Positions 8,791 through 17,388 of a stretch of DNA of 43,784 bases are shown one piece after another. The number at the start of each line of letters is the position of its first letter. Position 1 is the stretch's first letter. The notes below the pieces were generated by a model. That model did not search any database. It saw only the letters and a list, made by a program, of their open reading frames with translations, and had not been told where the DNA came from. Both the position numbers and the translations under genes were made by a program. The DNA lies in the NCBI GenBank assembly GCA_903930535.1, contig CAIYYX010000276.1, positions 1-43,784 on the forward strand, given 5' to 3'. The stretch is from an uncultured Sterolibacterium sp. (GTDB lineage Bacteria; Pseudomonadota; Gammaproteobacteria; Burkholderiales; Rhodocyclaceae).

Positions 8791-10376
8791 GACTCCACGA
8801 ACCGGCCCTTGAGGGCGAACAGGCCCTGGGGGCGCCTCTGAATGAAGACGATGATGAACACCAACACGAGTATCTTGCTGATCACGGCGCCCAGCCAGCC
8901 TTCGAGGAATTTGCTGGCCACCCCCAGGCCCAGCGCTGCCCAAACCGCGCCTGCCAGTTGCCCTACGCCGCCCAACACCACGACCATGAAGGAATCGACG
9001 ATGTAGCCTTGGCCCATGTCTGGCCCGACGTTGGCAAGTTGGGACAAGGCCACGCCGCCCAGGCCGGCGATGCCCGCACCCAGGCCGAAGGCCAGGGTGT
9101 CGATACGCCCGGTCGGGACACCGACGCAGCCGGCCATTGCCCTGTTCTGGGTCACGGCACGCACGAACATGCCAAGTCGTGTCCTGTTCATCAGTACCCA
9201 GACCAGGAGCAGCACCAGCAGAGAGAAGCCTATGATGGCGATGCGATTCAGCGGCAGCGTGACATTGCCGAGCAACTGGATGCCGCCGGACATCCAACTG
9301 GGATTGGCGACTTCGACGTTCTGCGCGCCGAAAACGACGCGTGCCGTCTGGATCAGGAACAGGCTCAAACCCCAGGTGGCGAGCAGCGTCTCCAGCGGCC
9401 GACCGTAGAGCCAGCGGATCACCGTGCGTTCCATGAGCATGCCTGCGAGAGCCGCGGCGAAGAAACCAAACGGGATCGCGGCGACGACATACCAGTCCTG
9501 CGCAGCGGGGAGGTATTTGTGAAATAGCGTCTGCATGGCAAAGGCGCTGTAGGCTCCTATCATCAGCAGTTCGCCGTGCGCCATATTGATGACGCCCATG
9601 ACGCCGTATGTGATGGCCAGGCCCAGCGCCGCCAGAAGCAGAATGCTCGCGAGCGACAGTCCGGAAAAGATGCGGCCGACGTTGTCGGAAAAGGCCAGGC
9701 GGGACTCTATCGCCTTCAGCGAGGACTGCGCTTCCAGGCGCACCCGCTCGTCAGGCTCCGCGTTCCTGTCCTGCAAGGCGACGAGCAAGGGCTTGATGCT
9801 CGGATTGCTGCTTGCGGCAAGCGTCTTGACAGCGGCCAGACGGGTGGGGACATCGGCGCTCTTCAGACTGAGCTGGGCATCGGCCAGCGCCAGCAGCTCC
9901 TTGATCTCCTGATCGGTTTCCCTGGCCAGGGCGCGGGACAGAAGGGGTGCCATGTCGGACTCTACGTGAGCGAGCAACTCCTGTGCGGCGGCAAGCCGCG
10001 TCAAGCGCGCTGGCGCGAACAGGCGCATTCTCGCCAGCGCATTGCCGAGTTCGCGGCGCACGCGGTTGTTGATGCTGATGCCTTCCCTGTCTTGCGGCGC
10101 CGGCTTGAGTTCATCGCCTGTCTGCGCATCGACGATGCGCTCGCCATGGACTTCTACAATCCTGCCTGCGGCGAGATAAAGCGCATCCTCAGACAGCGCC
10201 TTGAGAACGCGCAGCGCATCGGCATCGCCTGCCTGCGTAAGCTTCTCGATGGCGGCAATCTTCTCATCGGATTCCTCGGCGGCGAGTTGCCGCAGCACGG
10301 CGGGATCGAGTGCCGCGATAGCGGGCGTGCACTGCAACAGGATGACGATGAGGATGATCTTGAGCTTATGGCGCAT
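8787..10376 (-). CDS. urtB: Urea ABC transporter permease UrtB
   Basis: A 529-residue LivH-type permease with the long N-terminal region typical of proteobacterial UrtB. A signal-like hydrophobic stretch (residues 5-21) is followed by about 200 helical, HEAT-like residues, probably periplasmic, and then the membrane domain with the GVINMAHGELLMIGAYSAF motif. The start at MRHKLKII (10376) puts the hydrophobic segment at the N-terminus; the upstream methionine adds 12 residues. It lies 75 bp after urtA. Confidence 0.94.
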   Translation of the reverse strand: MRHKLKIILIVILLQCTPAIAALDPAVLRQLAAEESDEKIAAIEKLTQAGDADALRVLKALSEDALYLAAGRIVEVHGERIVDAQTGDELKPAPQDREGISINNRVRRELGNALARMRLFAPARLTRLAAAQELLAHVESDMAPLLSRALARETDQEIKELLALADAQLSLKSADVPTRLAAVKTLAASSNPSIKPLLVALQDRNAEPDERVRLEAQSSLKAIESRLAFSDNVGRIFSGLSLASILLLAALGLAITYGVMGVINMAHGELLMIGAYSAFAMQTLFHKYLPAAQDWYVVAAIPFGFFAAALAGMLMERTVIRWLYGRPLETLLATWGLSLFLIQTARVVFGAQNVEVANPSWMSGGIQLLGNVTLPLNRIAIIGFSLLVLLLVWVLMNRTRLGMFVRAVTQNRAMAGCVGVPTGRIDTLAFGLGAGIAGLGGVALSQLANVGPDMGQGYIVDSFMVVVLGGVGQLAGAVWAALGLGVASKFLEGWLGAVISKILVLVFIIVFIQRRPQGLFALKGRFVES

Positions 10377-10451
10377 GGAAAGTTGCCGACATGTTCCAGA
10401 GGAATGTTGCACCGGCCGGGGTAGCGGCGCTTGCCGATACCCCGGGGTCTG

Positions 10452-11705
10452 TTACAGCTTCTGCTTGCCCTCGTTGCCCGGGATGTAGGGGCTCCAGGGC
10501 TGGGCGCGGAGCGGTCCCTTGGTTTTCCACACGACGTTGAATTGACCGTCGGCCTTGATTTCGCCGATGAACACCGGCTTGTGCAGGTGGTGATTGGTCT
10601 TGTCCATTTCCATCGTGAAGCCGTCCGGCGCCTTGAAGGTCTGGCCGGCCATTGCCGCGATCACCTTGTCGGTGTCGGTGGATTTGGCTTTCTCGACCGC
10701 CTGCTTCCACATGTTGATGCCGACGTAGGTCGCTTCCATCGGGTCATTGGTCACGGCCTTGTTGGCATTGGCCAATTTCATCTTCACTGAATAGGCCTTC
10801 CACTTCTTGGTGAACTCGGTGTTGACCGGGTTCTTGACCGACTCGAAGTAGTTCCATGCCGCCAGATGCCCGATCAGCGGCTTGGTATCGACACCGCGCA
10901 ATTCCTCCTCGCCCACCGAGAATGCGACCACCGGCACATTGGTGGCCTTCAGGCCGGCATTACCCAGTTCCTTGTAGAAGGGCACGTTGGAGTCGCCATT
11001 GATGGTGGAGATGACGGCAGTCTTGCCGCCGGCGGCGAACTTCTTGATGTCTGCAACGATGGTCTGGTAGTCGCTGTGACCGAAGGGCGTATATTTCTCG
11101 TCTATGTCGCTATCCTTCACGCCCTTGGAATGCAGGAAGGCGCGCAGAATCTTGTTGGTGGTGCGCGGATAGACATAGTCGGTGCCCAGCAGCACGAAGC
11201 GCTTGGCGCCGCCGCCCTCCTTGCTCATCAGGTACTCCACCGCCGGGATGGCCTGCTGATTGGGCGCGGCGCCGGTGTAGAAGACATTCTTTTCAAGTTC
11301 CTCTCCTTCGTACTGAACGGGGTAGAAGAGCAGGCTGTTCAATTCCTTGAAGACGGGCAGCACGGATTTCCGCGACACCGATGTCCAGCAGCCGAAGACC
11401 ACCGCAACCTTGTCCTGGCTGATCAACTGGCGCGCCTTCTCGGCGAAGAGAGGCCAATTGGAGGCGGGGTCAATCACCACAGGCTCAAGCTTCTTGCCGA
11501 GCACGCCGCCATGGGCGTTGATTTCCTCGATAGCCATCAGCGCCGTGTCCTTAAGCGTGGTCTCCGAGATGGCCATGGTGCCGGACAATGAATGCAGAAT
11601 GCCGACCTTGATGGTGTCGGCGGCCAGTGCCTGGAATGACGTGACTCCCGCTGCGGCAAGCGACACCGACAGCGCAATGGTCTTGATGAAGTTGCGACGT
11701 TTCAT
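10452..11705 (-). CDS. urtA: Urea ABC transporter substrate-binding protein UrtA
   Basis: A 417-residue periplasmic urea/short-chain amide-binding protein. Residues 1-28 form a twin-arginine-like signal peptide (MKRRNFIKT then a hydrophobic core ending ALA-AD). The mature protein shows UrtA features: GILHSLSGTMAISE, DPASNWPLFAEKA, VFGCWTSVSRKSVLPV, LLFYPVQYEGEE and TINGDSNVPFYKE. A perfect AGGAGG site lies seven bases upstream of the ATG at 11705, which rules out the longer reading. It is the first gene of the urt-ure operon and sits behind a sigma-54-type promoter. Confidence 0.97.
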   Translation of the reverse strand: MKRRNFIKTIALSVSLAAAGVTSFQALAADTIKVGILHSLSGTMAISETTLKDTALMAIEEINAHGGVLGKKLEPVVIDPASNWPLFAEKARQLISQDKVAVVFGCWTSVSRKSVLPVFKELNSLLFYPVQYEGEELEKNVFYTGAAPNQQAIPAVEYLMSKEGGGAKRFVLLGTDYVYPRTTNKILRAFLHSKGVKDSDIDEKYTPFGHSDYQTIVADIKKFAAGGKTAVISTINGDSNVPFYKELGNAGLKATNVPVVAFSVGEEELRGVDTKPLIGHLAAWNYFESVKNPVNTEFTKKWKAYSVKMKLANANKAVTNDPMEATYVGINMWKQAVEKAKSTDTDKVIAAMAGQTFKAPDGFTMEMDKTNHHLHKPVFIGEIKADGQFNVVWKTKGPLRAQPWSPYIPGNEGKQKL

Positions 11706-11773
11706 GAAAGTGCCTCCTATGAGGTGAGAAAGTAACCGAACGGGTGCGCGCATTTCCGCGACACGGGAGTAAC

Positions 11774-11790
11774 AGCGAAATGCGTGCCAA
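11774..11790 (-). promoter_or_regulatory. Sigma-54 (-24/-12) promoter of the urt-ure operon
   Basis: Read on the minus strand the sequence is TTGGCACGCATTTCGCT. It has the GG and GC dinucleotides separated by exactly ten bases and matches TGGCAC-N5-TTGC(A/T) with one mismatch in the -12 part. The predicted start would be near 11762, giving a 5' leader of about 57 bases before urtA. Sigma-54 control through NtrC is known for urea and ammonium assimilation genes in proteobacteria. The promoter call itself is inference. Confidence 0.7.
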
Positions 11791-11896
11791 GGGCGCAAGG
11801 AGAACTCGATCTCTGCCTTGTAAGCCCTGTGCCGCAAGGATCTCGACTCAGTTGGAACGGTTTCAGGAAGGCGAGGGGGAAGACAGGCAGGTCTGT

Positions 11897-11928
11897 ATTG
11901 GTGCGTTGAAAATGGGGAATGCACCAAT
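11897..11928. promoter_or_regulatory. NtrC-like enhancer inverted repeat upstream of urtA
   Basis: ATTGGTGC (11897-11904) and GCACCAAT (11921-11928) are perfect inverted repeats with a 16-bp spacer. The half-sites match the TGCACC/GGTGCA halves of NtrC sites, though in outward order, so this may be two adjacent weak dyads rather than one. The site lies about 135-165 bp upstream of the predicted sigma-54 start, a usual enhancer distance. Confidence 0.5.
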
Positions 11929-12190
11929 GTGGCGTACGGCTACGCTCTGTTCTGAAGCCCGACCTACACAGCAACCGCACAATGACTGCGACGGTTTGTC
12001 TACCCGATGCGGATCATGAACTGGGCCGCCACGGCCCTGCGCAGGTGGTTGCCGCAATTCTGAACCAGAGTCAGATTCACGCCCAACATGCAGGAGGATC
12101 TCTATGCCGCCGCCGAACGGCGCCCAGGCGGCGCTTAGCCTTACGGTATGCGAGACTGCCTTTCGAGCAAGTCCCTTGAACGCAAACTCT
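11929..12190. other. Intergenic stretch with REP-like half-element
   Basis: No convincing gene was found between the NtrC-like site and the trhO stop. A hairpin GCGTA-CGGC-TACGC lies at 11932-11945. The 16-mer CTGAAGCCCGACCTAC at 11952-11967 is the exact reverse complement of part of the repeat at 31378-31393. An AGGAGG followed by ATG occurs at 12092-12106, but the reading frame it opens runs antisense through trhO and was rejected. A GCCGCC/GGCGGC hairpin at about 12106-12135 could end trhO transcription, but it lacks a T tract. Confidence 0.5.
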
Positions 12191-12913
12191 TCAGGGCTTG
12201 TTCACGGCTTGCAGGTCCGAATCGAGCGCGCCTCTCTCGTCGAACACCACGCAGTTCCCCCGCCAGTGGGCGCCGCCGCATTCCTCGAAATACCTGAGTA
12301 TGCCGCCTTGCAACTGATAGACTTTATTAAAGCCCTGCGACAGCAACAGCGGCGCGGCCTTCTCGCAGCGGATGCCGCCGGTGCAATAGGTCACGACGAC
12401 CTTGTCCTTCAGTTCGGCCAGCTTCTCGCCCAGGCGCGGAAATTCGCAGAAGTTTTGCAGATGCGGGTTGATGGCGCTCTCGAAGCTGCCGGCCGAATAT
12501 TCCCACTCGTTGCGGGTGTCCAGAATGACGAAGTCCCGGCCTTCATCGTACCAGCGCTTGAGTTCTTCGGCCGAAAGGAGCGGCGCCGGCGAAGCCGCCG
12601 GATCGATGCCCGCGACGCGCAGGGTGACGATCTCGTCCTTCAGCTTGATGCGCAGCCTTTGGAACGGCACGAAATCCGACCAGCTCCATTTCACCTCGAT
12701 ATGCGAAAAGCGCGCGTCAGCGGTGAGGCCTTCGAGGAAAGTTTCCATGGCCTGCTTTGCCCCCGCCAGAAACAGGTTTATTCCTTCCGGGGCCAAGAGT
12801 ATCGTGCCCTTCAGGGCGAGATCGCGGCAACGGGCAAGAAGATTTTCCCGTAGCTCAATGCGATCCCCTATGGCGACAAACTTGTAGGCCGCGATGTTGG
12901 CGATCGCGTTCAC
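12191..12913 (-). CDS. trhO: tRNA uridine(34) hydroxylase, rhodanese-like TrhO (YceA)
   Basis: A 240-residue cytoplasmic enzyme of the TrhO/YceA family, which performs oxygen-dependent hydroxylation of tRNA wobble uridine to 5-hydroxyuridine. The N-terminal acylphosphatase-like domain (residues 1-95, with the APEGIN loop) is followed by a rhodanese domain (about 115-210) with the LDTRNEWEY motif and the CTGGIRC active loop (Cys177, Cys183). The start is a GTG at 12913 that overlaps the upstream stop by GTGA (12910-12913); no ATG fits. This implies translation coupled to the HDOD-GAF gene. Confidence 0.9.
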   Translation of the reverse strand: MNAIANIAAYKFVAIGDRIELRENLLARCRDLALKGTILLAPEGINLFLAGAKQAMETFLEGLTADARFSHIEVKWSWSDFVPFQRLRIKLKDEIVTLRVAGIDPAASPAPLLSAEELKRWYDEGRDFVILDTRNEWEYSAGSFESAINPHLQNFCEFPRLGEKLAELKDKVVVTYCTGGIRCEKAAPLLLSQGFNKVYQLQGGILRYFEECGGAHWRGNCVVFDERGALDSDLQAVNKP

Positions 12914-14454
12914 ACTTTGATCGTGCGCATTGCCAGCACGATGTAGTTTTTCACTGTCTGCAGCAGCGTCAATTCTTCTGCACTGACTTTGCTGTCCACG
13001 CAGTTTCTTTCCAGGTACAGGCAACCGACCGGCCGCCCCATGTTGATCACGGGCAGGATGATGAAACTGCGCGCCGAGGGACAGGCCTGCCTCATCCAGA
13101 CGGGAAGCTTTTCGCTCATGGCCGGGGCTTCCATGTCCGTGATCTGCACATCGACGCCGCGCTCGCAGGCAATGGCGAACAGGTCCTTGGAGTTGGCGCT
13201 GTCGAACTGAAGCATGTGCAACTGTTGCTTGTCCACCTCCCCGCACCAGATGCGGGCCCGGAGCACCTGGGTCTGCGGATCCTTCAGGAGCAGCACTGAG
13301 CGGGCGAAGCCAAAGCCCCTGTGTATGCATTCCACGGCGCTGCGCAAGGCGATGACCAGACTCTCGCCGACGGCGATGGCCTCTGAGACATCCTGCAAGC
13401 CGGATAGCAGCAACTCCCTGGCATTGGAAGGCTGGCCGGTTGGCAGCAGTTCCTTTTGTTCGATGACCACCTGTTGCAGCACGATACCTGCCCCCAGGGG
13501 GTCATAGGCAGGCGCACTGGCCGCCGAGGTGGACTCGGGACTGCCCGGACCTTCTTCCGGCAGGAAGGAGTCGATGCCGGCGATGCGATGGATGTCGTCC
13601 ATTTTTGCAGCGCCTGCTGCAATCGCAGCGTCGAACTCGCCGCGGCTGATATCGATCAGTTTCTTGAATTTAAAATAGACTTCCGCCAGGGCCTTGTCGC
13701 GCTCGCTGCCTGGCGGCAGACGATAGCAATCCGCGACCCAGTTCGATGCCATCACCAGTTGGACGAGCTTTCCTTCAGGGGTGGCGGCTTCACTGATCGT
13801 GACCTGTCCCATGATGGCCGATTTGAGCAGGTTCGGCAGATGCCACTGTTCGATCAAGGCCTGGGTGAACACGTTCAACCCGGATCCCAGGACCTGCTTG
13901 AATGCGACAGATTCGCTCTCTCCAGCGAGAATCTTTTTCTCGATGGCCTGATGAGCGGCGAATTCCAGGTAGATGATGAGCAGGCGGGCGGCGCTGGACA
14001 AGAGCGCGGCAATGCCTGCTTCCTCCTTGTACTTGGGCAGCAGGTTTGCCGCGAACTCCTGGGCCAGGGTCGAGGCGCGCAAGGCCTTTACGAACTCCTG
14101 CTTCATGGCCTTTATCTGATCCTTGTCGTCTAACTGGTCCACCAGGATGACTCCCAGGGCCAACAGCTTGACCTGTTCCAGGCCGATGACCACGATGGAT
14201 CTCGATATGGTGGTGATGGTCGATGCACCGTGCATCCGGTACATCACCGAGTTGGCCATGGTCAGGATGCGTTGCGTCAGGTAGATGTCCGACAGGATCA
14301 GATTGCCAAGGTCCTGAACGCTTTCTTCATGAGAGCCCGACAACGAGACGATGCGCGCGATGACCAACCCCAGGCTCGGCAGCTTCGGATTGGTCTGGAT
14401 AAGGTCCAGAAGAGGGGGCTCGGTCTTTGCGACGGGAGGATCGTTTTCGGCCAT
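12910..14454 (-). CDS. HDOD domain protein with C-terminal GAF domain
   Basis: A 514-residue predicted cytoplasmic signalling protein. Residues about 20-225 resemble the HDOD domain: LPSLGLVIARIVSL at the start, LILSDIYLTQRILTMANS, and ISRSIVVIGLEQVKLLALG, a region that in HDOD proteins replaces catalytic HD residues. A linker rich in Ser, Pro and Ala (about 300-320) leads to a GAF-like domain (about 345-510) with FIILPVINMGRPVGCLYLE. HDOD-GAF proteins occur in motility, surface and stress signalling, but no ligand can be assigned. Its stop overlaps the GTG start of trhO. A TATAAT box lies 32 bases upstream. Confidence 0.85.
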   Translation of the reverse strand: MAENDPPVAKTEPPLLDLIQTNPKLPSLGLVIARIVSLSGSHEESVQDLGNLILSDIYLTQRILTMANSVMYRMHGASTITTISRSIVVIGLEQVKLLALGVILVDQLDDKDQIKAMKQEFVKALRASTLAQEFAANLLPKYKEEAGIAALLSSAARLLIIYLEFAAHQAIEKKILAGESESVAFKQVLGSGLNVFTQALIEQWHLPNLLKSAIMGQVTISEAATPEGKLVQLVMASNWVADCYRLPPGSERDKALAEVYFKFKKLIDISRGEFDAAIAAGAAKMDDIHRIAGIDSFLPEEGPGSPESTSAASAPAYDPLGAGIVLQQVVIEQKELLPTGQPSNARELLLSGLQDVSEAIAVGESLVIALRSAVECIHRGFGFARSVLLLKDPQTQVLRARIWCGEVDKQQLHMLQFDSANSKDLFAIACERGVDVQITDMEAPAMSEKLPVWMRQACPSARSFIILPVINMGRPVGCLYLERNCVDSKVSAEELTLLQTVKNYIVLAMRTIKV

Positions 14455-14485
14455 GCTTGACTATTTAACGGGATATTCCAATTGA

Positions 14486-14491
14486 ATTATA
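14486..14491 (-). promoter_or_regulatory. Candidate -10 box for the HDOD-trhO pair
   Basis: A perfect TATAAT on the minus strand (ATTATA at 14486-14491) lies 32 bases ahead of the HDOD gene start in the AT-rich gap after chrA. No good -35 hexamer was found at 16-18 bases, so recognition may need an activator. Confidence 0.4.
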
Positions 14492-14549
14492 ATCGACAAA
14501 GGTCGGACACTTATCCCGGAGAAAAATTCGGACAGTCGTTGTCCTTTGC

Positions 14550-15134
14550 TCAGACTAGTCCGCACCATCCGAGAAATGCGCCCGCAGCGAGCAGCCACAG
14601 CATGTGCACCTTGCCACGCCACATGATCAATGCCGTGGCCAGGGTCAACAACCAAAGCAGCCAGTCTTCCGAGGGATTGCTGTGGGTGCTGGAGAGAATC
14701 CAGCCGGTGGCGATGATCAGCGCAATCACGATGGGCGCCATCCCCTGCTTGAAGGCGCGTACCGCCCGCAACTCGCGGTTCTCGTGTCCCCAGCGCGCAG
14801 CCAAGTAGCTCAAGGTGGTGCTGGGCAGGAGAATCCCCGTCATGGGGACGAAGGCGCCGAACAGGCCGGAGAGCAGGCCGCCTGCGTTGCTGCCGACATT
14901 CCAGCCCATGAGCGCGATGAACAGCACATTGGGTCCCGGCGCCGCCTGAGCGATGGCGATGGAGGCGTTGAACTGCTGCTCGGTCAGCCAGTGCTGCTGG
15001 ACCACCAGATAGCGGTGCATCTCCGGCGCCGTGGTGATCGCCCCGCCCACCGAAAGCAGAGACAGCGACAGGTAATGGTTGAAGAAATCGAGCCAGTCAT
15101 TCCATTGCATCGTAAAGTGCAGCGCCGTGTTCAT
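14550..15134 (-). CDS. chrA: Chromate transporter, C-terminal-type half (short-chain CHR)
   Basis: A 194-residue inner-membrane protein of the CHR family with five to six hydrophobic segments. The motif AAPGPNVLFIALMGW (near 63-77) matches the conserved PGPN signature, and FGAFVPMTGILLPS follows. Short-chain CHR proteins are encoded as pairs whose products together equal one long ChrA. The start at 15134 overlaps the upstream partner by ATGA (15131-15134). Chromate efflux is the family function, but other anions are possible. Confidence 0.88.
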   Translation of the reverse strand: MNTALHFTMQWNDWLDFFNHYLSLSLLSVGGAITTAPEMHRYLVVQQHWLTEQQFNASIAIAQAAPGPNVLFIALMGWNVGSNAGGLLSGLFGAFVPMTGILLPSTTLSYLAARWGHENRELRAVRAFKQGMAPIVIALIIATGWILSSTHSNPSEDWLLWLLTLATALIMWRGKVHMLWLLAAGAFLGWCGLV

Positions 15135-15718
15135 GGCTGGAGCTTCCGGTAGGCAAGGCAGCAGGCCGTGGCGCCGAGAATCATCAGGACGTAGATCAGC
15201 GGCCAGTGCAGCAGTCCCACGGTGACGAAACAGCTCACGCCCAGGGCAATGCAGACGGGTATTCCCATAGGGTTCGCCTTCACCGCGCCGAACAGCCTGA
15301 GGCCGGTCGCCACGATCAGCCCGGCCGCGACCGCGCCCATGCCGCGCAATGCGCCGGCGACGCCCGCATGGTCTGTATATTGTGCATAGACCAGAGCGAG
15401 CAGCAACACCAGTGCCATCGGGACGGCCAGCATGCCGGCCATCGCGGCCAAGGCACCCGCCAGGCCGAAATGCCGCCCGCCTATCATCAATGCCAGATTC
15501 ACCACATTGGGCCCCGGCATGATCTGGGCGACAGCCCAATCCTCGACGAACTCCTCGTTCGTGAGCCAGCGTTTTTTTTCCACCAATGCATACTGCACTA
15601 TCGTCAGCACGCCGCCGAAGCCTTGAAGCGCCAGCAGGGTGAATGAAACAAACAGGTCGGTCAGGGATTGAGGTCGCGGTCTATCTTCTAGGGCTTTCAT
15701 GGAGGGATTCAGTGGCAT
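15131..15718 (-). CDS. chrA: Chromate transporter, N-terminal-type half (short-chain CHR)
   Basis: A 195-residue membrane protein, partner of the next gene. It shows SLTDLFVSFTLLALQGFGG near the N-terminus, the KRWLTNEEFVEDWAVAQIMPGPN motif and a hydrophobic C-terminal half, as in short-chain CHR proteins. Both possible start codons (15718, or the methionine six codons later) lack a good Shine-Dalgarno sequence; the first is kept. No chrB-type regulator is next to it. Confidence 0.88.
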   Translation of the reverse strand: MPLNPSMKALEDRPRPQSLTDLFVSFTLLALQGFGGVLTIVQYALVEKKRWLTNEEFVEDWAVAQIMPGPNVVNLALMIGGRHFGLAGALAAMAGMLAVPMALVLLLALVYAQYTDHAGVAGALRGMGAVAAGLIVATGLRLFGAVKANPMGIPVCIALGVSCFVTVGLLHWPLIYVLMILGATACCLAYRKLQP

Positions 15719-15772
15719 CGATCGAAACAGTATAAAGCCATTAACAAGCCCATAGCCTCAGGGCTCAAGTCT

Positions 15773-16189
15773 TCAGGGCTGGGCCAGCGCCTCGTTCAAG
15801 GCTTTGAAGGGGAGCAGCACACAGCCGTGGCGGCTGGGATAGCCGGAGACCGGGGCAAACACCTCGAGTTCTTTCCAGGCGGCGGGCAGGGCGTGAGAGG
15901 AAGCCAGCAAGGCCTCCAGCGCCACCGTCTCTTCTGCAATCTCTTTGCGGTTCTTGCCCGGCGCGGTCAGGCCTATCAGCGAGGCGGCGGCGCGGCACAG
16001 CAGGCAGGCACGGGTCTCGTGGCGGACGGCCGTGATCACCCCGCCGTCGAGTTGGACCGTCAGGGAAATCCGGTCGCCGCAAAGCGGATTGTCGAGGCGG
16101 GAGGCGCCGTCCGGATGCTCCAGTAAGCCGCTGCCGTGGGCGGCCTCGGCCAGTTCCTTGATCGCCTGCTGATAGACGGTCGAACTCAC
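15773..16189 (-). CDS. sufU: SufU-like iron-sulfur/sulfur-transfer scaffold
   Basis: A 138-residue protein of the SufU/IscU fold. Conserved ligand positions are visible: Cys37 and Asp39 in NPLCGD, Cys62 (plus an extra Cys65) in ACLLC, and Cys123 with His121 in RHGCVLL. SufU accepts persulfide sulfur from SufS; in this setting it may relay sulfur for molybdenum-cofactor sulfuration instead of, or besides, cluster assembly. The start is a GTG at 16189 overlapping the sufS stop by GTGA (16186-16189), so the pair is translationally coupled. The extra cysteine is unusual compared with Bacillus SufU. Confidence 0.82.
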   Translation of the reverse strand: MSSTVYQQAIKELAEAAHGSGLLEHPDGASRLDNPLCGDRISLTVQLDGGVITAVRHETRACLLCRAAASLIGLTAPGKNRKEIAEETVALEALLASSHALPAAWKELEVFAPVSGYPSRHGCVLLPFKALNEALAQP

Positions 16190-17388
16190 GACAGGACTTT
16201 CAGTGCATGCTCGAGTCCGTTCAAGAAGGCATCGACGTCGGCCTGATCGTTGTAGAGAGCAAGGCTGGCCCGCGTCGCGCCCTCGGACCCCAGTGCTGCG
16301 AGCAGGGGCTGGGCACAATGGTGGCCGCCGCGCAAGGCGACCTCGCGCTCGCCCAGCACCTGGCAGACATCGTGGGGATGTATGCCGGCAACCTCGAAAG
16401 AGACGATGGGCAATCGTGCGTGGAGATCGGCGGGTCCGATCAGTCGCACTGCCGGGAAGACGGCCAGCCCCGCCAGGAGACGGGCGAGCAGCATGGACTC
16501 GTAGCGATGGATTTCGGCCCAGGGCAGCGTCATCATCCAGTCCACTGCCGCGCCCAGGCCGATGGCCTGGCCCACAGGCGGTGTCCCGGCCTCGAAACGC
16601 GCAGGCGGGGCTGCGAACGTTGCCGTTTCCAGCGACACCGATCCGACCATGCCGCCGCCGCTGAGAAAAGGCGGCAGCAGAGCTAGCATGGCCTTCTTGC
16701 CCCAGAGCACGCCCACCCCGGTCGGGCCGAAACATTTGTGGCTGGAGAAAGCGTAGAAATCGGCGCCGAGCGCCGCCACATCCACCGGCCCGTGCTGCAC
16801 CTGCTGCGCCCCGTCGAGCAGTACCTTGGCGCCGACGGCGCGGGCTGCCGCGACCACTGCCGCGACATCGGTTACCGCGCCGGTGACGTTGGAACAATGG
16901 GTGATGGCAATCAGCCTGCAGCGTTCCGTGACCAGGTCCTGCAGGCGGGCCGTATCGATGCGGCCATTGGGCAAGACCGGCAGGATACGCAGACAGATGC
17001 CGGCGCGTTCCTTCAAACGCAGCCAGGGGACGAAATTGCTGTGGTGTTCTGCCGCGGAGAGAACCACTTCGTCTCCCGCCTTGAGCGTCTCGCCGAAGGA
17101 GTAGGCCACGAGGTTGAGCGAGGCAGTCGCACCCGAAGTGAACACCACCTCGGCGCAGGACGCGGCATTGAGAAAACGTGCGACCTTCGCGCGCGCATCG
17201 CCATAGGCCTGGGTCGCCGCCTCGGCCAGACGGTAGGGGCTGCGGTGAACGTTGGCCCGGTGGCTCTCCTGCCCGACCATGGCGGCGAGCGCCTGGCTAT
17301 GGATCTGGCTGGTCGCGGCATTGTCGAGATAATGGCAGGCCGCGCGCGCAGCGTAGAAGGGAAACTGCTCGCGCAGTGCTATCGTCAT
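16186..17388 (-). CDS. sufS: SufS-type (group II) cysteine desulfurase
   Basis: A 400-residue PLP enzyme that removes sulfur from cysteine to give alanine and an enzyme persulfide. The PLP lysine is Lys218 in SSHKCFGPTG, and the catalytic cysteine is Cys358 in RGGHHCAQP, the SufS-type loop. HH at 115-116 and the DGAQ motif at 192-195 bind the cofactor. The ATG at 17388 overlaps the upstream gene by ATGA. Its place after xdhC and a molybdopterin-binding gene suggests it supplies sulfur to a molybdenum hydroxylase cofactor, rather than being the housekeeping SUF enzyme; that is inference. Confidence 0.9.
   Translation of the reverse strand: MTIALREQFPFYAARAACHYLDNAATSQIHSQALAAMVGQESHRANVHRSPYRLAEAATQAYGDARAKVARFLNAASCAEVVFTSGATASLNLVAYSFGETLKAGDEVVLSAAEHHSNFVPWLRLKERAGICLRILPVLPNGRIDTARLQDLVTERCRLIAITHCSNVTGAVTDVAAVVAAARAVGAKVLLDGAQQVQHGPVDVAALGADFYAFSSHKCFGPTGVGVLWGKKAMLALLPPFLSGGGMVGSVSLETATFAAPPARFEAGTPPVGQAIGLGAAVDWMMTLPWAEIHRYESMLLARLLAGLAVFPAVRLIGPADLHARLPIVSFEVAGIHPHDVCQVLGEREVALRGGHHCAQPLLAALGSEGATRASLALYNDQADVDAFLNGLEHALKVLS

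Noticed and set aside
12104-12853. Plus-strand frame with a perfect AGGAGG and ATG
   Set aside because: After about 85 bases it runs antisense through trhO, a clear conserved gene, and its sequence is shadow-like. The ribosome-binding match is probably chance.
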